A stretch of 64,000 nucleotides of DNA from Paenarthrobacter sp. PH39-S1 (GCF_030063245.1 NZ_JASISR010000002.1:186001-250000); one strand, 5' to 3'. Shown: positions 17,496 to 27,711, counted from the first letter of the stretch. Program-made: numbers and translations. The notes: generated from the letters alone by a model not told the origin.

Positions 17496-18284
17496 ATGTT
17501 TGCCGAAGAGCGGCAGGAAAAGATCGCCGAACTGGTCGCCGCCCGCAGCCGGGTGACGGTCGCCGAACTCGCCGATTTATTCAAAATCACCACAGAAACC
17601 GTCCGTCGGGACCTCGCCGGACTGGAAAATACGCGGCGTCTGCGGCGCGTCCACGGCGGCGCCGTCGCACTGGATCGGCTAAGTATGTCGGAGCCGAGCC
17701 TGGGCGAACGCCAGTCACAGCATTTAGCAGAAAAAATCCGGATTGCCGCGGCGGCTGCGGTCCTCATCCCCTCCACCCGTACCGGGTCGGTCCTGCTCGA
17801 CTCCGGGACGACCACCGCTCTGCTGGCCGAACAGCTCACCGATTGGGCCCCGGCAAGCCCCGGCGATGCCCTCCTGGTCATTACGAATGCCCTGCCGATC
17901 GCCCACCGGCTCTCCGCCAACCCCGAACTGCAGTTGGAGATCCTGGGCGGCCGGGTCCGCGGCCTGACCAGTGCCATCGTCGGTGCCACCGCCAGTGAAC
18001 GCCTGGAAGCGCTCCGCCCGGACATTGCCTTCGTGGGCGCCAATGGAGTCCACGCGCACTTCGGCCTCAGCACTCCGGACAGCATGGAAGCCGCCGTCAA
18101 GACGGCCATCGTCCGCTCCGCCCGCCGCGTGGTGGCTCTGGTCGACTCCTCGAAACTCGGCGAGGAAACCCTGGTGCGGTTCGCGACCCTGCGGGAAATT
18201 GACACTCTCATCACCGATGCCCGACCGGCCAAAGACCTTGCGGCGGCTCTGACCGCGGCCGACGTCGAGCTGGTGATCGCATGA
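17496..18284 (+). CDS. fruR: DeoR-family repressor of the fructose operon
   Basis: Regulator of 262 residues. The N-terminal DeoR helix-turn-helix (about 3-58) reads ERQEKIAELVAARSRVTVAE and TTETVRRDLAGLE, followed by RRVHGGAV. The C-terminal sugar-phosphate-sensing domain has LDSGTTTALLAEQL and FVGANGVH. The stop overlaps fruK by four bases (ATGA). Its position as first gene of a fruK-fruA-ptsI-ptsH unit indicates control by fructose-1-phosphate or a related phosphosugar, as in other actinobacteria. Operator-like repeats lie just upstream. Confidence 0.88.
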   Translation: MFAEERQEKIAELVAARSRVTVAELADLFKITTETVRRDLAGLENTRRLRRVHGGAVALDRLSMSEPSLGERQSQHLAEKIRIAAAAAVLIPSTRTGSVLLDSGTTTALLAEQLTDWAPASPGDALLVITNALPIAHRLSANPELQLEILGGRVRGLTSAIVGATASERLEALRPDIAFVGANGVHAHFGLSTPDSMEAAVKTAIVRSARRVVALVDSSKLGEETLVRFATLREIDTLITDARPAKDLAAALTAADVELVIA

Positions 18285-19255
18285 TCGTCACCCTGACTCC
18301 AAATCCCAGCCTTGACCGGACCATCGAGCTGACGGCCCCGCTGGTCCGCGGTGAAGTCCAGCGTGCCGGGGCCGCACATCAGGAGCCGGGCGGGAAGGGC
18401 GTGAACATTGCCCGTGTGCTTTCCGCTTCCGGAGTTGACTGCCTGGCGCTCCTGCCCGGCGACCACGATGACGCCGTGCTGGTGGCGCTGCGTGCTCTGC
18501 GGATCCCCCATCTGGGCCTGCACCTGGGGGTGCCGCTACGCAGCAATATCGCCATCACCGAGCCTGACGGAACCACCACCAAGCTCAACGAGCCGGGACC
18601 TGTCCTGGACGAAGAACAGCAACGCGCTCTGGTACAGCTGGTGACCGCAAACTCTGAAGGGGCCAGCTGGCTGGTCCTGGCGGGGTCGCTGCCGCCGGGC
18701 CTCCCTGCCGATTTCTACTCCCGGCTCAGTGCCGATGTGCGTTCCAGATTCGGCACAGCAGGTCCCAAAATCGCCATCGATTCCTCCGGCGCGCCACTGG
18801 CCGCAGCCCTGGCCGGGCCGGCGGATTCCCTGCCGGACCTGCTTAAACCCAATGCCGAGGAACTGGCCGAGCTGACCGGTTTCCCGGATCCGTACATGCT
18901 GGAGGCCAATCCGCTGCTGGCCGCCAAGGCTGCACGGACGCTCGTGGACGCCGGCGTGGGTGCTGTCCTGGCCACGTTGGGGTCCAAGGGCGCGGTGCTG
19001 GTCACCGCCGAGGGCGGCTGGTTGGCCCGCAGTCCGAAAATCAATGCCAAAAGCACCGTCGGCGCGGGCGACTCCGCCCTCGCCGGCTATCTGCTGAGCC
19101 AAGCAGCCGGAGCCACCGGCCCGCAAAGCCTGCAGCAGGCGGTCGCCCACGGGGCAGCTGCCGCATCCCTGCCGGGATCCACCGTCCCGGCGCTTTCCCA
19201 AACCAATCCCTCTGCCGTTACCGTTGCGGCCCTGGCTGACGCCAAGGAGAACTGA
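18281..19255 (+). CDS. fruK: 1-Phosphofructokinase
   Basis: PfkB-family sugar kinase of 324 residues that converts fructose-1-phosphate to fructose-1,6-bisphosphate, feeding PTS-imported fructose into glycolysis. It begins with the typical [17 protein letters not shown]. It has the [11 protein letters not shown] substrate loop near residue 37 and the PfkB signature with catalytic aspartate [15 protein letters not shown] near residue 260. It overlaps fruR and is followed by fruA after five bases. Confidence 0.93.
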   Translation: MIVTLTPNPSLDRTIELTAPLVRGEVQRAGAAHQEPGGKGVNIARVLSASGVDCLALLPGDHDDAVLVALRALRIPHLGLHLGVPLRSNIAITEPDGTTTKLNEPGPVLDEEQQRALVQLVTANSEGASWLVLAGSLPPGLPADFYSRLSADVRSRFGTAGPKIAIDSSGAPLAAALAGPADSLPDLLKPNAEELAELTGFPDPYMLEANPLLAAKAARTLVDAGVGAVLATLGSKGAVLVTAEGGWLARSPKINAKSTVGAGDSALAGYLLSQAAGATGPQSLQQAVAHGAAAASLPGSTVPALSQTNPSAVTVAALADAKEN

Positions 19256-19260
19256 AGAAA

Positions 19261-20030
19261 TGACTGCACTAATCACCCCCGAACTGGTCACCCTGGACGT
19301 CGATCTTGGCACTGAACCTGCCACGGTGATCCGCCACCTCGCCGAGCAGATCGCGTCCACCGGCCGCGCGAGCGAAGTTGAGGGACTGTACGCCGATGCG
19401 TTGGCCCGCGAGCAGAAGACGTCCACAGGCGTTCCCGGCGGAATTGCCATTCCACACTGCCGTTCCACCGCCGTCATCGAGCCCACGCTGGCCATGGCCC
19501 GGCTGGCTCCGGCCGTCCCCTTCGGCGCCAAGGACGGCCCCGCGGACCTGATTTTTTTCATCGCCGCCCCCGAAGGGGCGGATCAGGAGCATCTGCGGCT
19601 GCTCTCCAAACTGGCCCGATCGCTGATCAAAAAGGACTTCACCGCTGCCCTGCAAGCGGCATCGTCCGCCGATGAGATCGTGGCCCTGGTCGAGGGCGCC
19701 ATCGCGGACAAGCCAGCAACAGGCTCGACGCCGACGGCGGCGTCGGCAGCGACGGCCGCAGGAGCGCAGACGTCCGCGCGGCCAAAGCGCCTCGTTGCCG
19801 TCACCGCCTGCCCCACCGGAATCGCCCACACCTACATGGCTGCCGACTCGCTGGTTGCCGCGGCGAAGGAGGCCGGTATTGAACTGCAGGTGGAGACCCA
19901 GGGCTCCGGCGCCGTCACACCATTGGACCCGGCCGTTATCGCCGCCGCGGATGCCGTGATCTTTGCCGTCGACGTCGACGTGCGGGGCAAGGAGCGCTTT
20001 GCCGGCAACCCGTCATCAACGCCCCGGTGA
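19261..20030 (+). CDS. fruA: Fructose PTS EIIA-EIIB, 5' half of frameshifted fruA
   Basis: The first half of a fused fructose-specific EIIABC permease. EIIA (about 1-150) has the phosphorylatable histidine in [13 protein letters not shown] near residue 66. An Ala/Thr linker leads to EIIB with its active cysteine in [18 protein letters not shown] near residue 185. The frame then breaks: after GGCAA (20004-20008) one base is missing, so [11 protein letters not shown]-type sequence is replaced by NPSSTPR and a stop. Nearly all of EIIB is kept. The stop overlaps a GTG that starts the EIIC half (GTGA), so coupled reinitiation could still supply both parts. Confidence 0.85.
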
Positions 20031-21289
20031 AGCGCGGCATCGACGAGCCGGCCAAAATGGTCCAGGAGGCCCTGGCCGCAGCGGACAATCCGAACGCGCA
20101 CCGGGTGCCGCATTTCGGCGCCGAGGAGCAGGCCGAACACGATGCGGAGGCCTCCGGCGAGCACATCGGCCAGAAGCTGAAGAAGGCGCTGCTGACCGGC
20201 GTCAGCTACATGATTCCATTTGTGGCCGGCGGCGGGCTGCTGATTGCCCTGGGCTTCCTGCTCGGCGGATATACCATCAGCACCATCGCGGACAAAGTGG
20301 TGCTGGCCAACAGCCTCACGAACCTGCCCGACGGCGGACTGCCCATCTATCTGGGCGCCGTTGCCTTTAAGATCGGCGGCCTCTCGCTCGCCTTCCTGGT
20401 CCCGGCGTTGGCCGGGTACATCGCCTTCGGCATCGCGGACCGACCGGGCATCGCGCCCGGCTTTACCGCCGGCGCCGTCGCCGGTTTCATGGGTGCGGGC
20501 TTCCTGGGCGGCCTGGTGGGCGGTCTGCTGGCCGGGTTCATCGCGCACTGGATCGGCGGCTGGCCCGTACCGCGTTGGCTGCGGGGCCTGATGCCCGTGG
20601 TGATTATCCCGCTGCTGGCCTCGATCGTGGCCTCGGGCCTGATGTTCCTGGTCCTGGGCGGGCCGATCGCGTGGTTCACCACGGTCCTGAACCACTGGCT
20701 GTCCGGGATGACCGGCGCCTCCGCCGTCGTCCTCGGTATCATTTTGGGCCTGATGATGTGCTTCGATCTGGGTGGTCCGGTCAATAAGGTTGCCTACTCC
20801 TTCGCTGTAGCGGGCCTCGGTGCCGGGTCGGTCACCAACCAGGCCCCGTGGCAGATCATGGCAACAGTGATGGCCGCCGGCATGGTTCCGCCGCTGGCCA
20901 TGGCGCTGGCGACGGCGCTGGACAAGAGCCGCTTCAGCCTGGCCGAGCGCGAAAACGGCAAGGCCGCCTGGCTGCTGGGTGCCTCCTTCATCTCCGAAGG
21001 TGCCATTCCCTTCGCCGCGGCGGATCCGCTGCGGGTCATCCCTGCCAGCATGCTCGGCGGGGCTGTCACCGGGGCGCTGTGCATGGCGACCGGCGTCACC
21101 TCCCAGGCCCCACACGGGGGAATCTTCGTTTTCTTCGCGATCGGCAACCTGGTGATGTTCATCGTTTCAATCCTGGCCGGGATGGTGGTCACCGCGTTGG
21201 CGGTCTTGGCCCTGAAGCGCTGGGCCGTAAGGAAGCCCGTTGATACTGTTGCAGCAACCGGCCCGGCACCGGTTCTGGTCAGCCAGTAG
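20027..21289 (+). CDS. fruA: Fructose PTS EIIC, 3' half of frameshifted fruA
   Basis: Continuation of fruA in the next frame, 420 residues. It begins at the end of EIIB ([12 protein letters not shown]) and then contains the complete EIIC membrane domain of about eight to nine segments. Family motifs include [37 protein letters not shown] and [17 protein letters not shown]. It forms the transport channel that takes up and phosphorylates fructose with EIIA and EIIB. No ribosome-binding site precedes the GTG, so separate expression would depend on coupling to the upstream stop. If the missing base is a sequencing error, this and the preceding entry are one protein of about 675 residues. Confidence 0.85.
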   Translation: MKRGIDEPAKMVQEALAAADNPNAHRVPHFGAEEQAEHDAEASGEHIGQKLKKALLTGVSYMIPFVAGGGLLIALGFLLGGYTISTIADKVVLANSLTNLPDGGLPIYLGAVAFKIGGLSLAFLVPALAGYIAFGIADRPGIAPGFTAGAVAGFMGAGFLGGLVGGLLAGFIAHWIGGWPVPRWLRGLMPVVIIPLLASIVASGLMFLVLGGPIAWFTTVLNHWLSGMTGASAVVLGIILGLMMCFDLGGPVNKVAYSFAVAGLGAGSVTNQAPWQIMATVMAAGMVPPLAMALATALDKSRFSLAERENGKAAWLLGASFISEGAIPFAAADPLRVIPASMLGGAVTGALCMATGVTSQAPHGGIFVFFAIGNLVMFIVSILAGMVVTALAVLALKRWAVRKPVDTVAATGPAPVLVSQ

Positions 21290-21300
21290 GGGGTAACGCC

Positions 21301-23046
21301 ATGAGGACATTTCAAGGAGTCGGAGTGACTCCCGGCCGCGTGATTGGACCGGTACGTCAGATGCCGCCCGCGGTTCCTGCGCCCGCAGCCGGCGAAGGTC
21401 TCGACCCGGGAACGACTCCGGAGGAGGCCGCAACGGCGCTGCGTACGGCGGCGGCCTCGGTGCAGACCGAGCTCAAGCACCGCGGGTCACGGGCCAGCGG
21501 GGATGCAAAGGACGTGCTCGAGGCGACGGCCCTGATGGCTGCCGACCCGATGCTGCTCAAGTCGGCGGTCAAGCTGATCAACGGGGGCGCCTCGGCCGAG
21601 CGCGCAATCTGGGAAGCGGGCGACGGCGTCGCCACCATGCTGCTGAACCTCGGCGGCTATATGGCCGAGCGTTCCCACGATGTGCTGGACGTCCGGGCCC
21701 GGATTGTCGCTGCCCTGCGCGGTGTGCCGGCCCCGGGCATCCCGGATTCGACGGTGCCGTTTATCCTGCTGGCAGAGGATCTGGCGCCGGCGGATACCGC
21801 CACGCTGGACCCGGAGAAGGTGCTTGCCCTGGTGACGGCAGGAGGTGGCCCCCAGTCGCATACGGCCATCATCGCCCGGGCGCTGGGGCTGCCGGCGGTC
21901 GTTGCCGCCCAGGGCGTTACCCAGCTGGCGGACGGCACCACGGTCTACGTGGACGGCGCCGCCGGCGAGGTCACGTCCGAGCCCGATGCCGCCCGCGAGG
22001 ACAAGGCCACGCGGTGGAAAGACAGGGCTTCCGTGCTGGCTGACTTCGACGGCCAGGGCCGGTTGGCCGACGGAACGGCCGTACCGTTGCTGGCCAACGT
22101 CGGCGGAGCGAAGGATGCATTGGCTGCCGCTGCCGCCGGGGCCGAGGGTGTGGGCCTGTTGCGCACGGAATTCTGTTTCCTGGGCCGCGATACGGAGCCG
22201 TCGATCGAGGAGCAGGTGAGCGCCTACAAGGGTGTCTTTGATGCCTTCGCCGGAAAAAAGGTGGTGATCCGGACCCTCGATGCCGGGGCGGACAAGCCGC
22301 TGCCGTTCCTGACCGATGCCAGCGAGCCGAACCCCGCCCTCGGGGTCCGCGGGTACCGCACGGACTTCACCTCCCCGGGAGTTCTGGAGCGTCAGCTGCA
22401 GGCGATCGGTGCGGCGGCGGCGGATTCAGCCGCGGATGTCTGGGTGATGGCTCCGATGATTTCGACCCCGGCAGAGGCTGCCGATTTCGCCGCACTCTGC
22501 ACCGCCGCGGGTCTGAAGACGCCCGGTGTCATGGTGGAAGTCCCCGCCGCGGCCCTGAGCGCACGGCACGTCCTGAAGGAGGTCAGTTTCGCCAGCATCG
22601 GCACCAATGACCTGACGCAGTACACCATGGCCGCGGACAGGCAGCTGGGGCCGCTGGCCGCGCTGAACGATCCTTGGCAGCCTGCGGTCCTCGCGCTGGT
22701 CAAAGCCACGGTCGACGGCGCCGGGGCGGCACGCGCAGCAGCCGGCGGCAGCGCCGTGGTCAGCGCCGGCACGAGTACGGGCGGCGACAGCGCCACCGGA
22801 AAGCCGGTGGGCGTCTGCGGTGAGGCAGCCGCTGATCCCGCGCTCGCCGTCGTACTGGTGGGCCTGGGCGTCAGCACGCTGTCCATGACGGCGCGTGCGC
22901 TGCCGGCCGTCAGCGCCGTGCTGCGCAGCGTCACGCTGGAGCAGACCCGGGAGCTCGCGGCACTGGCACTGGGCGCCGCAAGCGCCACCGGGGCGCGGTC
23001 CGCGGTGCGGAAGCATCTCTCTGTCCTCGACCAGCTCGGTCTTTAG
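21301..23046 (+). CDS. ptsI: PTS enzyme I (phosphoenolpyruvate-protein phosphotransferase)
   Basis: Enzyme I of 581 residues, which autophosphorylates from phosphoenolpyruvate and passes the phosphate to HPr. The active histidine is H187 in TAGGGPQSHTAIIARALGLP. The C-terminal PEP-binding barrel has GLLRTEFCFLGRDTEPS, RTLDAGADKPLPF and FASIGTNDLTQYTMAADRQ, with the active cysteine in VGVCGEAAADP. A Gly/Ser/Thr-rich insert of about 30 residues precedes that cysteine. It sits 11 bases after fruA and 28 before ptsH, so the general PTS proteins are made from the fructose operon. Confidence 0.95.
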   Translation: MRTFQGVGVTPGRVIGPVRQMPPAVPAPAAGEGLDPGTTPEEAATALRTAAASVQTELKHRGSRASGDAKDVLEATALMAADPMLLKSAVKLINGGASAERAIWEAGDGVATMLLNLGGYMAERSHDVLDVRARIVAALRGVPAPGIPDSTVPFILLAEDLAPADTATLDPEKVLALVTAGGGPQSHTAIIARALGLPAVVAAQGVTQLADGTTVYVDGAAGEVTSEPDAAREDKATRWKDRASVLADFDGQGRLADGTAVPLLANVGGAKDALAAAAAGAEGVGLLRTEFCFLGRDTEPSIEEQVSAYKGVFDAFAGKKVVIRTLDAGADKPLPFLTDASEPNPALGVRGYRTDFTSPGVLERQLQAIGAAAADSAADVWVMAPMISTPAEAADFAALCTAAGLKTPGVMVEVPAAALSARHVLKEVSFASIGTNDLTQYTMAADRQLGPLAALNDPWQPAVLALVKATVDGAGAARAAAGGSAVVSAGTSTGGDSATGKPVGVCGEAAADPALAVVLVGLGVSTLSMTARALPAVSAVLRSVTLEQTRELAALALGAASATGARSAVRKHLSVLDQLGL

Positions 23047-23074
23047 CAAACCCCTACCTAATCAGGAGAAAATC

Positions 23075-23350
23075 ATGTCAGAACGCACCGCCACCATCGC
23101 CAGCCGCGTCGGACTGCATGCCCGGCCGGCCGCCATCTTTGCCGAAGCCGCGGCGGAGCTTCCGGTTGAGGTCAGCATTGCCATGCAGGGCGACCCGGCC
23201 GAGGACGCACTGGATGCCTCCAGCATCCTCTCGCTGATGGGGCTGGGCGCTGCATGCGGCGACGTGGTCGTGCTGAGGGCCGAGGGCGACGGCGCCGACC
23301 AGGCACTCGAGACGCTGGCGAAGATCCTCGAAACAGACCACGACGCGTAG
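23075..23350 (+). CDS. ptsH: PTS phosphocarrier HPr
   Basis: HPr of 91 residues. The phosphorylated histidine is H15 in ASRVGLHARPAAIF, and the region DALDASSILSLMGLGA holds the serine usually found near residue 46. The start is set by CAGGAG before the ATG. It carries phosphate from enzyme I to FruA and probably to DhaM (46.8-47.6 kb). It is the last gene of the fructose operon. Confidence 0.94.
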   Translation: MSERTATIASRVGLHARPAAIFAEAAAELPVEVSIAMQGDPAEDALDASSILSLMGLGAACGDVVVLRAEGDGADQALETLAKILETDHDA

Positions 23351-23482
23351 TTCTCCGGTGGCCGGGCCCTGTCCGGCGCCCCGATGGCAACCACAGCGTG
23401 AACCCGGCGTCTGGGGATATGGCCCGAAATCATGTAAAATTGAAGGTCTGCCCAGAGCGGGGCAGCTACAAGTCGCAAGCAA

Positions 23483-25087
23483 ATGACCTCCACGAGAGTT
23501 GACCAAATGCCCACAGACCGAAGCTCGAACGACTCAACTACAGGTGTACAGGACACACCCAGGCAGACGCGTCCCGCGCGTCTGCCACGACTAAAACGCC
23601 GGCGCCTTGCCGTCGGTGACGTTAATATCGTCGACAAGCCGATGCTCAAAAAAGCCGTCGGCGGCACCATCGTCGGAAACACCATGGAATGGTACGACGT
23701 AGGTGTTTTTGGTTATCTCATCACCACCATGGGACCGGTTTTCCTACCGGAATCGGACAAATCCGTCCAGACGCTGTTTTTGCTGGGCACGTTTGCCGCG
23801 ACCTTCATCGCGCGCCCGCTGGGCGGGGTCATCTTCGGCTGGTTCGGAGACAAGGTGGGCCGGCAAAAGGTGCTCGCCACGACTCTGATGATCATGGCCG
23901 CTTCCACCTTCGCGGTCGGCCTGTTGCCCGGCTATGCCCAAATCGGCATCTGGGCCGCCGTGCTGCTGGTGCTCCTCAAGCTCGTCCAGGGATTCTCCAC
24001 CGGCGGTGAGTACGCCGGCGCCACGACCTTCGTCAGCGAATACGCCCCGGACAAGCGGCGCGGCTTCTTCGCCAGCTTCCTGGACATGGGCAGCTACATC
24101 GGCTTCGCCGTCGGTGCTGCGCTGGTTTCCGTACTGCAGCTGACACTGGGACAGGGCGCCATGGAGCAGTGGGGCTGGCGCCTGCCGTTCCTGCTGGCCG
24201 GTCCGCTGGGCCTGATAGCCGTCTACTTCCGCAGTAAAATCGAGGAGTCCCCCCAGTTCCAGGCCACCCTGGATGCACAGGAGGCTGTCGCCAAGGACGC
24301 CCAGGCCGGGGATGCGGCCGCGTCCAAGGGCCCGATGGGCATCATCAAGGCCTACTGGCGGCAGATTGTGCTAGCCATGATCCTGGCCGCTGCCGCCAAC
24401 ACCGTTGGCTACGCCTTGACCTCCTACATGCCGACTTATCTGACCGAATCCAAGGGGTATGACCCGGTCCACGGCACGCTGCTGACCATCCCAGTTCTGG
24501 TCATCATGGCCCTCTGCATTCCGCTGACCGGCCGGCTCTCCGATCGGGTCGGACGCCGTCCCGTGTTGTGGGTAGGCGCTGTCAGCACCGTCGTACTGGC
24601 CGTGCCGGCCTTCCTGCTGATCGGCATTGGCGATGTTTGGTCAACGCTGCTTGGACTGGCCCTGGTCGCCTTCCCGGTCACGTTCTACGTGGCCAATCTG
24701 GCCTCCGCCCTGCCGGCGCTCTTCCCGACCGCCAGCCGCTACGGCGCAATGGGCATTGCGTACAACTTCTCGGTGGCCATCTTCGGCGGCACCACGCCGT
24801 TCATCGTGCAGGGACTCATTACGCTGAGCAACGACGACATGATGCCGGCGTATTACCTGATGGCCACGTCCACCATCGGGGCGGTGGCCATTTACTTCCT
24901 GAAGGAATCCGCGCAGAAACCGCTGCCGGGGTCCATGCCCAGTGTGGGCACCGTGGCGGAGGCCCGGGAACTGGTGGCCGGCCAGGATGGGAACCCTCAT
25001 CTGGTGCTGGATGACATGCCGTTCGACGAAACCTACGAACCCGCAACCCCGGCGAAGGGCATTCCCGAAACGACCCTTGTCGGCTGA
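23483..25087 (+). CDS. MFS transporter of the metabolite:H+ symporter (ProP-like) family
   Basis: Transporter of up to 534 residues with 12 predicted membrane segments. The N-terminal 50 residues are basic and polar. MHS-family motifs are clear: GNTMEWYDVGVFGYL in segment 1, RPLGGVIFGWFGDKVGRQKV between segments 2 and 3, and LVQGFSTGGEYAGA in segment 4. ProP-type members import proline, glycine betaine or carboxylates with protons. An extended -10 element (TGTAAAAT, 23433-23440) and a small hairpin (CTGCCC/GGGCAG, 23448-23465) lie upstream. A strong terminator follows. The substrate cannot be assigned. Confidence 0.9.
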   Translation: MTSTRVDQMPTDRSSNDSTTGVQDTPRQTRPARLPRLKRRRLAVGDVNIVDKPMLKKAVGGTIVGNTMEWYDVGVFGYLITTMGPVFLPESDKSVQTLFLLGTFAATFIARPLGGVIFGWFGDKVGRQKVLATTLMIMAASTFAVGLLPGYAQIGIWAAVLLVLLKLVQGFSTGGEYAGATTFVSEYAPDKRRGFFASFLDMGSYIGFAVGAALVSVLQLTLGQGAMEQWGWRLPFLLAGPLGLIAVYFRSKIEESPQFQATLDAQEAVAKDAQAGDAAASKGPMGIIKAYWRQIVLAMILAAAANTVGYALTSYMPTYLTESKGYDPVHGTLLTIPVLVIMALCIPLTGRLSDRVGRRPVLWVGAVSTVVLAVPAFLLIGIGDVWSTLLGLALVAFPVTFYVANLASALPALFPTASRYGAMGIAYNFSVAIFGGTTPFIVQGLITLSNDDMMPAYYLMATSTIGAVAIYFLKESAQKPLPGSMPSVGTVAEARELVAGQDGNPHLVLDDMPFDETYEPATPAKGIPETTLVG

Positions 25088-25101
25088 CACCAGAACACCG
25101 A

Positions 25102-25136
25102 CGGCGGCGCGCCCGTTTGGAGCGGGCCGCCGTTTT
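25102..25136 (+). terminator. Rho-independent terminator after the MHS transporter
   Basis: A GC-rich hairpin (CGGCGG...CCCG, loop TTTGGAG, CGGGCCGCCG) with a small bulge on the left arm is followed by TTTT. It begins 15 bases after the transporter stop. Confidence 0.75.
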
Positions 25137-25343
25137 GCACGGAGCCGGACGCCGTCGCACCTTAGCCGCCGTACTTAAGCGGGCGCCGCCGTCGAACATT
25201 AGCAGCCGGACGCCGCCGCAATGGGGGCCAAGCCGGCCCGGCAGCTTAAGAACCGACGGCTCACGTTCAGTCATATAACATTGTGGACCGGCCGACACCG
25301 CCGAGCTGACGCTGTTCCTTCGCAGTATGCCTGGGGTCAGCCC

Positions 25344-26117
25344 CTAACGCCCGCGTTTTCCTGCATATGCGCCCAACCGCTCCGGCATAAACCTGCTCAG
25401 CGCGGCCAGCACCGCATAGCGCTTGGACGGCACCGAGACGCTCTTTCCCATAAATGCAGCGGCCAGTCCCTCCCCCACCACCCGGTCAGCTTCCAGCCAC
25501 ATCCACGCCGGGATTTTGGCCGTGGAGGCACCCATCCGCTGATGGAATTCGGTGTGCACAAAGCCGGGACAGACGGCCGTCACATGTACGCCCCGCGGTC
25601 CGTAGTTGATGTTCGCCCATTTACTGAAGCTGATGATCCACGCCTTGGACGCCCCATACGTGCCGCGCGGGATGAAGCCCGCCATGCTGGCCACGTTGAT
25701 GATCCGGCCCCGACCGCGCGCCAGCATGGGTTCCAGTGCGGCGTGCATGAGCTGCATCGGCGTGCTGACCAGGATGTTCAGCTGGTCCAACTCTTCCTGC
25801 CGCGTGTTCTGCTCGAATTGTCCCGCCAACCCGTAGCCGGCGTTGTTGACCAACACCGTCACGTGGTTCTCGGGCTGCGTCAGGCGTGCCGCCACAGCGG
25901 CAACGCCGGAGTCCGTCCGCAGATCCGCGGTGATGGTCTCCACGGCAATGCCGAAGTCCTGCCGCAACTTGACAGCCTTCGCTTCCAGCCGCCCGGTGTC
26001 GCGGGCCACCAACACCAGATTGTAGCGTTGGGCACCCAGTTGCTGGGCAAACTCCGCTCCCAGCCCCGCCGTCGCACCCGTGATCAGGGCCATTCCATTC
26101 TTCACAGCGTCAGTCAT
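25344..26117 (-). CDS. Short-chain dehydrogenase/reductase
   Basis: SDR-family oxidoreductase of 257 residues. The cofactor motif TGATAGLGAEFA lies near residue 14 and VLVNNAGYGLAGQ near 90. The catalytic serine is in INVASMAGFIP and the Tyr-Lys pair in TYGASKAW. The arginine after the second strand (ARDTGRLE) suggests NADP(H). This subtype resembles DltE/YqjQ-like classical SDRs with broad substrates. It is transcribed alone on -, with no functional neighbour. Confidence 0.87.
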   Translation of the reverse strand: MTDAVKNGMALITGATAGLGAEFAQQLGAQRYNLVLVARDTGRLEAKAVKLRQDFGIAVETITADLRTDSGVAAVAARLTQPENHVTVLVNNAGYGLAGQFEQNTRQEELDQLNILVSTPMQLMHAALEPMLARGRGRIINVASMAGFIPRGTYGASKAWIISFSKWANINYGPRGVHVTAVCPGFVHTEFHQRMGASTAKIPAWMWLEADRVVGEGLAAAFMGKSVSVPSKRYAVLAALSRFMPERLGAYAGKRGR

Positions 26118-26238
26118 TCCCCCATGCTACTCACGCGCCGCCGTTAGACGTCCGGCTCCACACGCCCTTCCGCAGGAACGTCCGCGGTCCGCCCGGTGTC
26201 ACCGGCCAGAGGGGCCCGGACGTCACGGATGAGCGGAC

Positions 26239-26559
26239 CTAAGCCGTCTCGGGCCAGTCGGTGACCTGAACATAGTCCTCATGCCGGCGCAGAAAGCCAG
26301 CGATAAAAGAACAATGCGGGATGATCCGCTTGCCGGACGCCGCCACATCGTCAAGAGCGTAGCGGGCGAGAATCTTCGCCATGCCCTTGCCACCGAAGGG
26401 CTCCAGGGTTTCGGTGTGGATGAAATCCACATGCCCTGGCAGGTCGTTGAACTGCGCCACGGTGGTCAGCGTCTCCCCGACCCGCAGCTCATACTGATGG
26501 TCCTGGTCATTGCGCAGCATCGTCACGTCGTTGTGGAAAGTCTCGGCCGTGTCAGTCAT
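26239..26559 (-). CDS. Small GNAT-type acetyltransferase (YidJ/NAT_CG family)
   Basis: Protein of 106 residues of the short GCN5-related family (PF14542-like). It shows YELRVGETLTTVAQF, the acetyl-CoA region PFGGKGMAKILARYALDDV, and PHCSFIAGFLRRHEDY at the C-terminus. Members lack the full GNAT fold and their substrates are unknown. Its ATG overlaps the stop of the upstream membrane-protein gene (ATGA), so the two are translationally coupled. Confidence 0.85.
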   Translation of the reverse strand: MTDTAETFHNDVTMLRNDQDHQYELRVGETLTTVAQFNDLPGHVDFIHTETLEPFGGKGMAKILARYALDDVAASGKRIIPHCSFIAGFLRRHEDYVQVTDWPETA

Positions 26560-27398
26560 GTCTCGACCTTGGCACGGCTGGTCCGCGCTGGCAATGCCCC
26601 GGCAGAATCCCCCCACCCCGACCAGCGAGCGTGGAGATCTGCCCCTTCAACACCGCTTTTGCGGGGCTGATCTCCGCACTCTACGGCGGGTTGTAAGGTT
26701 GCGGGGGCGCCTGCGGTTGGGCGGGCGACGGCGGGACGCATTTCCGCGGGTGCCCGGCGTCCCATTTCGGGAGGTGCCCCACGTTCCGCTGTCGCTGCCT
26801 GCCTGCGTTCCGTTGAAGCGCCCTGGTCGGCGGTGGGAACGCCCGCGGCGAGTTCGGCTGCTCCCAGCGCGGCCTCGAGATCCGCCACGGTCCGCTCGTA
26901 GGCGGGTCCGGCACCGGAACGCAGCAGCGCCGCCTCGCGCATGACACGAACCAGTGCCGCCGTTTCCGGCTGGCACACGTCCGACAACGCGGGATAATCA
27001 ATCATCTTGCCGACGTCCAGCTCATAGACGCTCCAGCGGGTCAAGACGTCGTCGTGACGTGCGGCAACGGCGCCAAACCCGATCCGGTCAGCACGGCGCT
27101 GGGAGCGGCTCCGCTGGAACGCCTCCAGACGCGGGGCGCCGCGGTACGCCGAAGCGCCAGCCAGCAAAGCGAGCACGAGCAGCGAGGCGCCGGCGGCAGG
27201 ACTGTAAACGGCGGGAATAATCACCGCAGGCAGCACGAATGCCAAAGCCAGGAAGCTGTGCCAGAAAACGGCGTCACCCCGGACACCGCCGTCCCTGCCC
27301 AGTTGCAACCTCAGCGCATAGACAGTTGCCGCAACGCTGACCGTCACTATCACTGCGCAGCACAACAGCTGGACGAATTCCGCTGCTAAAGCGGACAT
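26556..27398 (-). CDS. Hypothetical membrane protein
   Basis: Protein of 280 residues with GGAGG upstream of the ATG (MSALAAEFVQL). Three hydrophobic segments lie in the first 90 residues. A soluble part follows with VYELDVGKMIDYPALSDVCQ, then a helical stretch and a low-complexity C-terminal tail rich in Ala, Pro, Arg and Glu containing the near-repeats ERRQAATAERGAPPEM and GRRAPAEMRPAVARP. I do not recognise a functional family. It is coupled by ATGA overlap to the small acetyltransferase gene downstream. Confidence 0.7.
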   Translation of the reverse strand: MSALAAEFVQLLCCAVIVTVSVAATVYALRLQLGRDGGVRGDAVFWHSFLALAFVLPAVIIPAVYSPAAGASLLVLALLAGASAYRGAPRLEAFQRSRSQRRADRIGFGAVAARHDDVLTRWSVYELDVGKMIDYPALSDVCQPETAALVRVMREAALLRSGAGPAYERTVADLEAALGAAELAAGVPTADQGASTERRQAATAERGAPPEMGRRAPAEMRPAVARPTAGAPATLQPAVECGDQPRKSGVEGADLHARWSGWGDSAGALPARTSRAKVET

Positions 27399-27711
27399 GC
27401 CACCACCTCCGACCCGGAGCACCCTGACCCGGCGTGACCTCCGCCTGAAGCGCACTGACCGGTGCCCTCACGTCGGGTTGTCCCGCTCGTTTACCACTAC
27501 CTCCATTGGAATACTTCACACGAGATTGGTCAATGCTCCCGCGGCCGGTCGCGGCATTGGATTGGTGCGCGATACACGATGAACGCTAAGGAGTGCACGT
27601 GAACGACGGCACATGTGTACGACGTGCCGGAATCCGGGCTGGGACCTGAATGGACAAAGTGTCAGTCCCTGCACCCATTATTGAAGAACACAACATATGA
27701 GGAGACCAGCA
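27399..27711. other. Intergenic stretch, 313 bases
   Basis: No convincing gene. It contains divergent promoters for the flanking genes. A short possible leader peptide of 16 codons starts with GTG at 27600 after AAGGAG (reading NDGTCVRRAGIRAGT). An AT-rich patch (CATTATTGAAGAACACAACATATGAGG) lies just before the next gene. Confidence 0.4.
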
